Shown one piece after another: positions 54,293-62,258 of a stretch of 64,000 nt of DNA. Source of the stretch: Lachnospiraceae bacterium A2 (GTDB taxonomy: Bacteria; Bacillota; Clostridia; Lachnospirales; Lachnospiraceae); assembly GCA_000403315.2 (NCBI GenBank), contig KE159636.1, positions 1,463,740 to 1,527,739 of the forward strand, in the 5' to 3' direction. Under the pieces are notes generated by a model, which was not told where the DNA came from, ran no database searches, and saw nothing but the letters and a program-made list of their open reading frames with translations. The position numbers and the translations under genes are program-made. Position 1 is the first letter of the stretch. Each line of letters opens with the position of its first letter.

Positions 54293-56655
54293 TATTTCTT
54301 CATTAAAAACAAATATTGATGTTCAACTGTTGAACCTTTATCTTTGATGCCATGCTTTTCGATCCCCTGCACATTTTCAGTTCCACGATACACCTCAGCA
54401 AAATATGGTGTAGCTCGTTTTGACAATTCTTCTGCCATGTCTACCTTCTCTGTTTTGCCCAAGTGGAGTATTACTTTCCCATTTGGCTTTAGAATATCGT
54501 AACACATCTTGAAGAAAGATACATAAACGTCAAAATCTTTACACTGCTTTTGGTCGAGGAACGCATTCTCTGCTTTTTTATAATCGTTTTCTTCCCAGCC
54601 ACATAGCCAAAGGCGCATCCAGTTCTGCACATAAAATCTGATTGAATTTGCAAAGGGTGGTGAACAAATAACGGCATCGGCAGCAATGTTGTGTGTACTC
54701 AGCTCTTGATAATCCCCATGTATCGCCTGCCCAAGCCTATAGTGGTCAAATTCTCCTTTCTTATACGAAGCTGTTAACTTATCCTTAATATGCTCTACAA
54801 CATTTTTGTATATAAAATCACCTGTAGGAGCATACGGTGTAAGAGGGTGAGAGTTTCGTGATAAAGCGTAAGGTCTGTTCCCGTGAAGGACATGAAGAAA
54901 GCAAGAAAAGACCATTGCTTCGGAAGAAGTAAGTTTTTTAATCCTTGAAGTAAAATACTTACGAGCACAAAGTATTTCCTTGAAAGTGTCTTCGTGGAAA
55001 TAGTTGGATAATTTCCCGTTGAAGCCAAAGTTCTCATATTTTTTAATCAGTATCAAGACTTCATCGTTTTGTTTTTCACTTTCGATGTAAGATTGTAATT
55101 GGGCAAGGACTTCTAAGCAATCGTTCTCATCTGCTTTTTCTGCCTTTGCTTTTGTAACACAAAACGCAAGTTCACTAAGGTCGTTTCCAATGCCAATTCG
55201 GTTTTGCAAGCACGCTTCTAATGGTATTGTACCTACTCCGCTCAACGGATCAACTACTATGTCGCCCGGTTCGGTAAATTGTTCTATCAGAAAATGAGCA
55301 ATTGCTGGTTTTAACTTTCCGTGATAGGAGCATAAGGAATGCCACGAATGTCCCCAGTTTCGACCCGAAAATGGGGCAACTTTATATGGCATAGTATTCA
55401 TAAAGTTCTGGGCTTCCGCATAAAAGATTTCGAGCGGAGAATCTTTTTTGTGAAAACGGAACTTCAATAGTCTTTGCGAAAGAACCATGCCATTTTTAGA
55501 ACGGCGTTCTCTTAAAATGTCTTCTTCATATAGCTCAAAGCCATAGTCTTTACAGATTTTGGTAAGTATTTCGTGGGTAGGAATATGAACTCCGGCAAAT
55601 TGTGAATCTCCAATGTCCATAATAAAGTATCCATTGTCTTTCATTGCGTGGGAAAGACGCTCTATAACTTTTCCCATATCATTGAAATAGCCTGCAACCA
55701 TAATCGGAATGCGTTTATCGTACGCAACAGGCTCTAATTTTTCGAGATAAGGGCGTACAGAATCCAGAACTTTAAAATTGGTATTGCGATTGGAAACATT
55801 GTTTATTCCAGAGATGATTCCTTTAGAGTGATAATGTGGCAAATCTTTTTCGCTAATAACATGACCTGACAGTTTCAATTCAAGTTTTGTGTTTCTAATA
55901 TAATTAGTTCCATTTAGATAAGGTGGAGAAGTAATAACGCAATCAATCTGATTTTCTACCTCAATATCTCTCGAATCGTCTGTCAGTCTAATTGTTTCTG
56001 CTAAAGTGGGACAGTTATCACTCTCGATGTCATCAATAGCTAATTTGATTTTGCAAATAAAGTTGGAAAGGATATCCTTATCTTCGTCTTTCTTTTCGGT
56101 TTCTTTTGCGAAACGCAAGTCACCTTGGCGAATCATTTTCGAAGCTCTTACAGTCACCGAAGCTAAAAGAACAATAGCGATATTTCTCGTATCATCATCG
56201 GAAATATCATCGACCTTACGCTTCAAGTCTTTTAATTGTGCAAGAACCTCGGAGTCAAAAAATTTCTCAAATCCATCCCAAGTAGGTTCTTCAAGATAAA
56301 ACTGAAAACTATAGTCTTCCAGTTCCTGCAAAAATTTTTTAAGATGTTTGCTTCGGATTCCAGTATCTCTCAATTTCTTAACAGAATTGATTTTAGCCTC
56401 AATGACTTGTTGCATAAAGGGGTTTGTCTCACAATAGTAGGACTTGATTCCGTGTGAAGATGCAACCAACGCTGTTGTACCTGTTCCACAAAACGGATCA
56501 TAGATTACACGGATATTTTCCAAACCAATTTCCATTACAATATCATCAATCAAGCAAGACGAATAGCCTTCTAAATACGAGTACCATCTATGAATAGGTT
56601 TTCCTTTATTCAAAGTAAAGGTTGCGGCTGCTGCTTTAGAATAACTATTTCCCAT
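54292..56655 (-). CDS. DNA methyltransferase with two catalytic modules (N4-cytosine-type motifs)
   Basis: This 787-residue protein carries two complete amino-methyltransferase units. Module 1 has the S-adenosylmethionine motif DPFCGTGTTAL at residues 53-63 and catalytic ITSPPYLNGTNY near 241-252. Module 2 has VVDPLSGVGTIPLEA near 467-481 and VICSPPFANSIRFY near 662-675. The (T/C)SPP(Y/F) form is typical of N4-cytosine enzymes, although N6-adenine cannot be excluded. Two modules in one chain suit an asymmetric recognition site needing a different activity on each strand; this is inference. The start overlaps the controller gene by 11 bases. It should protect against the HNH nuclease encoded opposite. 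Confidence 0.88.
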   Translation of the reverse strand: MGNSYSKAAAATFTLNKGKPIHRWYSYLEGYSSCLIDDIVMEIGLENIRVIYDPFCGTGTTALVASSHGIKSYYCETNPFMQQVIEAKINSVKKLRDTGIRSKHLKKFLQELEDYSFQFYLEEPTWDGFEKFFDSEVLAQLKDLKRKVDDISDDDTRNIAIVLLASVTVRASKMIRQGDLRFAKETEKKDEDKDILSNFICKIKLAIDDIESDNCPTLAETIRLTDDSRDIEVENQIDCVITSPPYLNGTNYIRNTKLELKLSGHVISEKDLPHYHSKGIISGINNVSNRNTNFKVLDSVRPYLEKLEPVAYDKRIPIMVAGYFNDMGKVIERLSHAMKDNGYFIMDIGDSQFAGVHIPTHEILTKICKDYGFELYEEDILRERRSKNGMVLSQRLLKFRFHKKDSPLEIFYAEAQNFMNTMPYKVAPFSGRNWGHSWHSLCSYHGKLKPAIAHFLIEQFTEPGDIVVDPLSGVGTIPLEACLQNRIGIGNDLSELAFCVTKAKAEKADENDCLEVLAQLQSYIESEKQNDEVLILIKKYENFGFNGKLSNYFHEDTFKEILCARKYFTSRIKKLTSSEAMVFSCFLHVLHGNRPYALSRNSHPLTPYAPTGDFIYKNVVEHIKDKLTASYKKGEFDHYRLGQAIHGDYQELSTHNIAADAVICSPPFANSIRFYVQNWMRLWLCGWEENDYKKAENAFLDQKQCKDFDVYVSFFKMCYDILKPNGKVILHLGKTEKVDMAEELSKRATPYFAEVYRGTENVQGIEKHGIKDKGSTVEHQYLFLMKK

Positions 56656-56869
56656 CTTGCCCTCCTTCCTTGTAGCAATGCTCTATGACATCTTCAACAC
56701 TACAATTAAAGTAATTACATATCCTGTCAATTATTTCAAGAGACACAATCTCTGAACGCCCCATTTTATCCATTGTTGATTTTGAAATATTTGTTGCCTC
56801 CATCAGTTCTTTCTTGCTCATATCTTTATCAATGAGCAATTTCCAAAGTGGTTTATACGAAAAAGACAT
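56645..56869 (-). CDS. XRE-type controller (C-protein-like) of the restriction-modification system
   Basis: This 74-residue helix-turn-helix protein (LIDKDMSKKELMEATNISKSTMDKMG, IDRICNYFNCSVEDVIEH) has AAGGAGG 9 bases before its ATG. It is coupled to the methyltransferase gene by overlap. Small Cro/C1 proteins in this position set the timing of methyltransferase and nuclease expression in type II systems. A promoter with an overlapping palindrome lies just upstream. Confidence 0.83.
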   Translation of the reverse strand: MSFSYKPLWKLLIDKDMSKKELMEATNISKSTMDKMGRSEIVSLEIIDRICNYFNCSVEDVIEHCYKEGGQDGK

Positions 56870-56893
56870 CTTATGGCCTCCTTTCTGAATGGC

Positions 56894-56924
56894 ATTCTAC
56901 CACAAAAATATTGAGAAATCAATA
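56894..56924 (-). promoter_or_regulatory. Promoter and operator of the controller-methyltransferase operon
   Basis: On the minus strand, TTGATT (56922-56917), a 17-base spacer and TAGAAT (56899-56894) lie 25 bases before the controller start. The palindrome TATTGA-GAAA-TCAATA (56909-56924) covers the -35 box, as expected for autorepression by the controller. Confidence 0.68.
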
Positions 56925-57103
56925 CTTTTGCATTAACTTATCAGTGATAATCTCCTCATATCTAAGGAGATGTAAATATCAGATGACTTTTTCTTTTCAT
57001 GTAACATTCATTTGCATACATGGGGATAGATAGTATTGTATCAAGTAGTATAATGAACTTAACTGAATAGCGGAATGCCTTGTCACGAATGGAGGGATTA
57101 TTT

Positions 57104-57274
57104 ATGACAGGGCAGACCGCAAAAACAACATACAGTGCAGCTTTATATTGCAGGTTGCCGAGGGACGATGGGAACGTGCAGGAAAGCTCAAGCATACAGA
57201 CACAAAAGGAAATCCTGTTACGTTATGCAAGGGAAAACGCCATAAACAACATGGCTTTCTGTGTCGAAATGTAA
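57104..57274 (+). pseudogene. Serine recombinase N-terminal fragment
   Basis: MTGQTAKTTYSAALYCRLPRDDGNVQESSS and IQTQKEILLRYARENAI are the first ~50 residues of a Tn1549-type recombinase. In the family, YCRLSRDDG carries the serine nucleophile; here it is Pro. After Ala-Ile-Asn the family match ends and a stop follows. Dead remnant flanking the restriction-modification module on its right side. Confidence 0.78.
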
Positions 57275-57631
57275 ACCTCTTATTTGGTACACAGGGAATG
57301 AACAGAATATTGGGAAAACCGCTGAAAACAAGGGTTTCCGGCACATTGGGTGTTGCTGGGATCAAGGTGAAAACCGCATAATTCGGCACTTCGGGGGCAA
57401 ACTTGGGCATACCGTGGCAGGCAAATAATATTTTGACTACGGTAAGACTACGAATGGGGAATGAAAAACGGGAAATGTGGATAATCATTAAAAAGTAGTG
57501 GGGAATCGTTAAATTGTGTTCGTATCGTTACAAGGTATAAAATAGAAATAGTGGATATTATAAATGAGAAATTTAAAAATGAAAATGTAAAAGTTAAGGC
57601 TCGAAAATTAGTTACTGCATTTCTGGGCTTT
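57275..57631. other. Non-coding spacer between recombinase fragment and fic promoter
   Basis: No gene is supported. The sequence becomes AT-rich toward the Fic gene. Confidence 0.35.
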
Positions 57632-57698
57632 TATTGTTCCGAAAATAAAAATATATTGTTCCGTATGGATTGCTATTATTCCGAAAATGGAGTATACT
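57632..57698 (+). promoter_or_regulatory. Promoter with three helically phased operator-like repeats upstream of the HTH-Fic gene
   Basis: TTGCTA (57670-57675), a 17-base spacer and TATACT (57693-57698) form a promoter 27 bases before the gene start. ATTGTTCCG occurs at 57633 and 57655, and ATTATTCCG at 57675, with periods of 22 and 20 bases (about two helical turns). The first and third repeats are both followed by AAAAT. The third lies between the -35 and -10 boxes. This suits repression by the protein's own helix-turn-helix. Repeats are seen; binding is inferred. Confidence 0.7.
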
Positions 57699-57724
57699 AT
57701 TTGCGGAAGAAAGGTGTAATTTTT

Positions 57725-58627
57725 ATGTATATAACGGTAAAGCAGGCTGCAGAAAAATGGGGGATTTCTGACAGGCGTGTGCGCATATTATGCGCAGAAG
57801 GCAAAGTCTCTGGTGTCACCCGTGAAGGACGCAATTGGATGATTCCGGCAGACGCAAGAAAACCAGAGGATGGACGGTTTAAAGCAACAGAAAGTTTACT
57901 GACAGCGATAGACAGGAAGAAAAGAGAACTGGATGCCAGGCGCCCGCTGACTGAGGGGGAATTGGAACGTTTGACGGAGGAATTTGTTATTGAGTATACC
58001 TATAATTCCAATGCAATTGAAGGGAATACTCTGACTTTGCGTGAAACAGATATGGTTTTGCGTGGTCTGACAATTGACAGGAAACCGTTAAAAGACCATA
58101 TGGAGGCAGTCGGGCATAAAAAAGCATTTGATTTCGTGAGGGATTTGGTAAAAAATCAAATGCCTTTATCAGAGAGTATCATCAAGCAGATTCACTATCT
58201 TGTGCTGGCGGATAAATGGGAGGATCGGGGTGTTTACAGAAGGATTCCAGTCAAGATTATGGGAGCCAAACATGAGCCAGTCCAGCCATATTTGATCCAG
58301 CCTAAGATGGAACAGTTGCTGGAAGTTTATAGAAATAGTACAGAGCATAGTATTCCCCGGCTTGCACAGTTTCATATTGAATTTGAGGGAATTCATCCTT
58401 TTATTGACGGAAATGGAAGGACAGGGAGGCTGCTGGTGAATTTGGAATTGATGAAAGCCGGATATCCGCCAATTGACATTAAGTTTGCAGACCGGATTTC
58501 TTACTACAATGCGTTTGATGAATACCATGTAAAACATAATCTGGCTGCAATGGAAAAGCTGTTTGCAGGTTATGTGAATGCAAGATTGGACAGTTATCTG
58601 AAGATGTTGGAGATATCGAAAATCTAG
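57725..58627 (+). CDS. Fic-family protein with N-terminal helix-turn-helix
   Basis: This is a 300-residue protein. An upstream open frame exists, but the ATG at 57725 (MYITVKQAAEKWGISDRRVR) follows AAGAAAGG and begins a complete excisionase-like DNA-binding domain (1-50). The Fic domain has the inhibitory motif SNAIEGN at 95-101 and the catalytic core HPFIDGNGRTGR at 224-235, both complete. Such proteins transfer AMP or another nucleotide moiety to a target; the inhibitory motif inside the same chain makes it a class II Fic, normally self-restrained. The target is unknown. The DNA-binding domain and phased operator suggest autoregulation. Confidence 0.9.
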   Translation: MYITVKQAAEKWGISDRRVRILCAEGKVSGVTREGRNWMIPADARKPEDGRFKATESLLTAIDRKKRELDARRPLTEGELERLTEEFVIEYTYNSNAIEGNTLTLRETDMVLRGLTIDRKPLKDHMEAVGHKKAFDFVRDLVKNQMPLSESIIKQIHYLVLADKWEDRGVYRRIPVKIMGAKHEPVQPYLIQPKMEQLLEVYRNSTEHSIPRLAQFHIEFEGIHPFIDGNGRTGRLLVNLELMKAGYPPIDIKFADRISYYNAFDEYHVKHNLAAMEKLFAGYVNARLDSYLKMLEISKI

Positions 58628-58680
58628 GAAACTATACGAAAAGCATAGGAGGTTTCGCAATGCTTGTATCACAATTGTGA

Positions 58681-59167
58681 ATGTTGGCAGCACGTCATTT
58701 CTTAGATGCTCTAAAATTTTTATCAGATAAGACAGTAGTACAATCGGAATACCTGTTTCTGTTATTACAGAAAGTGAAGGAATCATCGGATGCGGTAAAG
58801 GAAAAGGGGAAAAAGTATTCTGTTGGTACAGTGAAGGGATTTATAGCTCCAAGATGGACATTGGAATATTGTCTTGCCATGAGTTGTTTGAGTGAGAGGT
58901 TTCATAGAGCAATTTATTATGGGAAGAAAATTAAAAATAGCGATACATATTCGTTGACCCTTAAGAAAATTGAGAAAGCAGATAAAGAGGCTGAAAAAGA
59001 ATATAAACAGTGGAGCTTGATGAGCAGGGAAGAATGTGCATATAAAATATACCAAGTGATGTTAGATAACAATGATAAAAGTGGATTAGCTGCGCAATCC
59101 GCTCGCGCGCGGAGAATGCGCTGTGCGCATTCTTTTTTATCAGGCAATTCATGGATTTCTTCATTTC
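58681..59167 (+). pseudogene. C-terminal fragment of an OLD-like ATP-dependent nuclease
   Basis: About 145 residues read FLDALKFLSDKTVVQSEYL, KGFIAPRWTLEYCLAMSCLS and ECAYKIYQVMLDNNDKSGLA. The WTLEY segment and the helical tail resemble the end of the TOPRIM domain of OLD-family proteins, which include anti-phage nucleases. The ATPase part and metal-binding Glu are missing. A short open frame after AGGAGG at 58650 (MLVSQL, stop) precedes it, so the 5' part was deleted. A MITE at 59168 cuts the 3' side. Family assignment is moderate. Confidence 0.5.
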
Positions 59168-59328
59168 TATTACTCCGGCGGTTAAATATCGACGTTTTTA
59201 CTTGCCTAAATTTCCATTTGCTATGTTGTCATCCGTTGACGTAGCCCCGCTGCGCCGCCTTCTTCCGCCTTGCAGATGGAAATTTATTTTGCGTAAAATT
59301 CGTCGGCATTTAACCGCCGGAGTAATAT
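59168..59328. mobile_element. 161-bp MITE with ~26-bp terminal inverted repeats
   Basis: The ends read TATTACTCCGGCGGTTAAAT at the left (59168) and the inverse at the right (to 59328), with CGACG shared inside. Internal arms AAATTTCCATTTGC and its near-inverse GCAGATGGAAATTT form a second stem. TA may be the target duplication. The end sequence recurs at 20833-20848 next to the IS at 21-22 kb. Confidence 0.8.
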
Positions 59329-59948
59329 CATATGGGGAAGGATGAAAACGGCAATCCGAAAGTGCTGTATGATGATCCGAAAAAAGTCGGTGGTGCAGAT
59401 AGAAATGGGGAGGCAGCATATGGATGAGCGTCTGGAGAAGCAGAAGGAAAAGAAAGAAGATGAAGAAAAAGCACAGGAGCGGAAAAAGGAAAAAGCGGAA
59501 CAGGCTGAAAAGCTGGATGGAGGCACAGAGAAGATTTCCGTGCCGGAAGCGCCTGGGCAGGAGAGGAATATGTGGAGAAGAATGTGAAAGACCAGAAACT
59601 GGATAAGACTTTTGCAGGCTTAAAGACGGGAAAGCAAGGCCGCTTTCTTTGAAAGCCTGAAAATGTTCCAAAGCAACAATCCCAATTTTCTCTCATCCAT
59701 CATAAAGCGGGAGATGGCATCTAAGTTTTGGGGATTTTAGGGTTATGGAGGGGATGGCTGTTCATGGGTGTATATTATTAATAAGCCACAGAGGGCAGGT
59801 ATCCCCGGCGTTCCGGCAGAACAGTGAGAGGAGGTGTTTGTCATGAAGTTTGACAGGGGAAGTTAGGCGGTATGTCTGCATGGAGGTAATGAACCGCTGG
59901 GACTTATTATGAGGGAGCGGATGCGGCTCTGAATGACAGAGGAGCCGC
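59329..59948. other. Remnant region, no intact gene
   Basis: This contains a fragment with GKDENGNPKVLYDDPKKVGG passing by frameshift to MDERLEKQKEKKEDEEKAQE, a highly charged helical protein interrupted on the left by the MITE. No family could be assigned. A short AGAGGAGG-preceded ATG at 59842 reads only seven codons. No other features. Confidence 0.4.
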
Positions 59949-60052
59949 AATGGGGCTGTCGCACTAAGCAAAACATATACAAGATATAGTATAGAAGAAT
60001 GATTTATGCCAACTATATCTTGTATCATTTTTCTTAATGCGACAGCCCCATT
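59949..60052. repeat. 104-bp palindromic repeat (MITE-like)
   Basis: The arms AATGGGGCTGTCGCACTAAG and the inverse CTTAATGCGACAGCCCCATT form the ends. An inner pair ATACAAGATATAGT / ACTATATCTTGTAT extends the stem. It could also act as a terminator. Similar in ends and inner block to 15159-15257. Confidence 0.7.
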
Positions 60053-60142
60053 GATATAAATTTCATTGAGTAAATCACTCTATAAATTTTTCGATGACTG
60101 TGCTAATGTTAAATTGTGTTTATTCGCTGGAGGAAATGCAAT

Positions 60143-60763
60143 ATGACAAGAAAAGAACAAAAAGAAGCCAGAAAAATACAAATTATTCAGGCCACGCTGG
60201 ATTTATTTGTGGAGCGGGGATACTACGGAACCAAAACAAGCCAAATATCCAAACGGGCAGGGATTAGTGAAGGGCTGCTGTTCCATTATTTCCCTACAAA
60301 GGAAATGCTGTTAGAGGAATTGGTAAATATCGGTTTGGAAGGGATGCGCACGCCAATGCGGGTCAAAGCAAAAAATGGTTTGGATTTTTTTTATCAATTT
60401 ACAAAAATGTTGTTTCTGCAAACAGAAAAAAATCCTTTTATTGCAAAAATGTTTGTATTTATGGGACATATCGTGCGGGGCGAAGACGTACCAGAAAAAC
60501 TTCGTAAGCTGGCAGCTTCAGTAGATACGATTGCATTCTGCCAAAACTGGGTGAAAACAGGGCAGAAAGACGGAAGCATTCACAAAGGAGATGTCATGTC
60601 GCTGTCAAATATGTATTGGTGTGCGGTACATGGAATTATGGAACAGTATACTTTACATCCGGATATTCCTTTGCCGGAACCGGAGTGGATGGTGGGTATG
60701 CTGCAAAATGATAAAGAACAATTTAGTTCAAATAGTTTATCTATGGAGGGAAACGATGAGTGA
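60143..60763 (+). CDS. TetR/AcrR-family regulator
   Basis: This 206-residue protein starts at 60143 (MTRKEQKEARKIQIIQATLD) after TGGAGGAAAT. The N-terminal helix-turn-helix is LFVERGYYGTKTSQISKRAGISEGLLFHYFPTKEMLLEEL. The C-terminal ligand domain is unassigned. It overlaps the following oxidoreductase gene by 8 bases, so the regulator and enzyme are one operon, and the enzyme's substrate may be the ligand. Confidence 0.9.
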   Translation: MTRKEQKEARKIQIIQATLDLFVERGYYGTKTSQISKRAGISEGLLFHYFPTKEMLLEELVNIGLEGMRTPMRVKAKNGLDFFYQFTKMLFLQTEKNPFIAKMFVFMGHIVRGEDVPEKLRKLAASVDTIAFCQNWVKTGQKDGSIHKGDVMSLSNMYWCAVHGIMEQYTLHPDIPLPEPEWMVGMLQNDKEQFSSNSLSMEGNDE

Positions 60764-62258
60764 AAACAAAAAGAGAATTGTAATTGTAGGTGGCGGTATT
60801 GCTGGATTGTCAGCAGGAATTTATGGAAAACTTGCAGGTTATGACGTGGATATTTATGAAAAAAATCCAGTTGCCGGCGGACAGTGTATGGGGTGGAACC
60901 GGAAAGGATGCCATATTGACAATTGCATTCATTGGCTTACTGGAACGAAGAAGGGGACAGCACTCCGCAAAGTATGGGAAACAGTCGGAGCATTAGATGA
61001 ACATACGGAATTTGCGGATTGTGACAGTTTTTATACAAGCATCAAAGAGAACTCGCAAGTAACATTGTGGAAGGATTTGGAAAGGACGAAGTCGGAGTTG
61101 CTCAAGTTGTCCCCTGAAGATGCGATGGAAATAGAAAAATTTATAGAGCATGTGAAATATGCGGCGGAATGTGAAATACCAGCCGAAAAACCTATGGATG
61201 CTATGGGAATCATGGATTATATCCATATGGGCGTTTCAATGGCGAATATGCCAAAGGTGATGAAAGAATATGGCTCCATTGATTTGGAGGAACTGTCCAA
61301 GAGGTTTAAACACCCTGCTTTAAAACAACTATTTACAGATTATTTGCCAAAAGAATATGTTGCAAGTTCATTTCTCGTTTCTTATGCCAGTATTACATCT
61401 GGCAATGGCGAGATTCCAATAGGCGGTTCTCTGGCAATGGTAAACCGTATGGTGAACCGTTTTTTACGGCTGGGCGGGAATTTGCACTGCAATGCGCCTG
61501 TTGTACGGATTCTTATAGAGAATAAAAAAGCAATAGGAATCGAAATAGCAGATAAAGAAAAGGTATTAGCGGATTATATTATTTCATCAGTGGATACCAT
61601 GGAGATGTTTGGCAGGTTGATCGGGAAAAAGTATATGGATGCAAAATGGCAGTCCTGTTATGCTGATAATGAAAAATATCCTCTTTTTAGCGCTGTTCAG
61701 GCAGCATTCGTGGCAGACAAGGAAGCGTATGGCAGAAAAGGTACTATTTTCTTTGGCTGTAGCCCTTTTGAAACAGGAGGAAGGAAAGTGGAGAGGATTT
61801 CAGTGAAAAGTTATGAATATGAACCGGAATTTGCTCCAACAGGGAAAATAGTGATTCAAGTAAATATTCCGCAATTTGATAAAGACTATTTATACTGGAA
61901 GAGTCTGACAAAGGAGGAATATGAGAGCCGGAAGAAGGAAACAGTAAAGGCAGTAGAAGAACGGCTGCAGATGCAGTTTCCCAGTCTTCAAGGGCATATG
62001 GCATTTCTTGACTGCTGGACACCGATTACTTATGAACGGTATTGTAACGCATATCATGGAGCATATATGGGATTCATTACAAGAAAAGGTGTAAAGTCCT
62101 TTCGTGTGAAGGGACTTTTAAAGGGGGTACAAAACCTGTATATTGCCAGTCAGTGGATTATGGCACCGGGAGGGCTTCCGGTAGCAGTAACGGCAGGAAA
62201 GTTCGCTGTGTGGCGGATTGCCCGAAGAGATAAAAGAATGATAGATTATAATAATTAA
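60756..62258 (+). CDS. FAD-dependent oxidoreductase of the phytoene desaturase/retinol saturase type
   Basis: This 500-residue flavoprotein starts at 60756 (MSENKKRIVIVGGGIAGLSAGI) after GGAGGG. The dinucleotide-binding GGGIAGLSA and the acidic YEKNPVAGGQCMGW follow the Crt-type pattern. CHIDNCIHWLTGT and GGNLHCNAPVVRILIENKKAIGIEI (second FAD-contact region) fit. The C-terminal APGGLPVAVTAGKFAVW closes the FAD site. It acts on an unknown hydrophobic substrate, perhaps a polyene or fatty acid. The stop codon's last base is the first base of an insertion sequence; the TAA is preserved either way. Confidence 0.87.
   Translation: MSENKKRIVIVGGGIAGLSAGIYGKLAGYDVDIYEKNPVAGGQCMGWNRKGCHIDNCIHWLTGTKKGTALRKVWETVGALDEHTEFADCDSFYTSIKENSQVTLWKDLERTKSELLKLSPEDAMEIEKFIEHVKYAAECEIPAEKPMDAMGIMDYIHMGVSMANMPKVMKEYGSIDLEELSKRFKHPALKQLFTDYLPKEYVASSFLVSYASITSGNGEIPIGGSLAMVNRMVNRFLRLGGNLHCNAPVVRILIENKKAIGIEIADKEKVLADYIISSVDTMEMFGRLIGKKYMDAKWQSCYADNEKYPLFSAVQAAFVADKEAYGRKGTIFFGCSPFETGGRKVERISVKSYEYEPEFAPTGKIVIQVNIPQFDKDYLYWKSLTKEEYESRKKETVKAVEERLQMQFPSLQGHMAFLDCWTPITYERYCNAYHGAYMGFITRKGVKSFRVKGLLKGVQNLYIASQWIMAPGGLPVAVTAGKFAVWRIARRDKRMIDYNN

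Noticed and set aside
59342-59606. Lys/Glu-rich open frames after the MITE as genes
   Set aside because: They are in shifted frames of one degraded charged protein, without family match or intact start.
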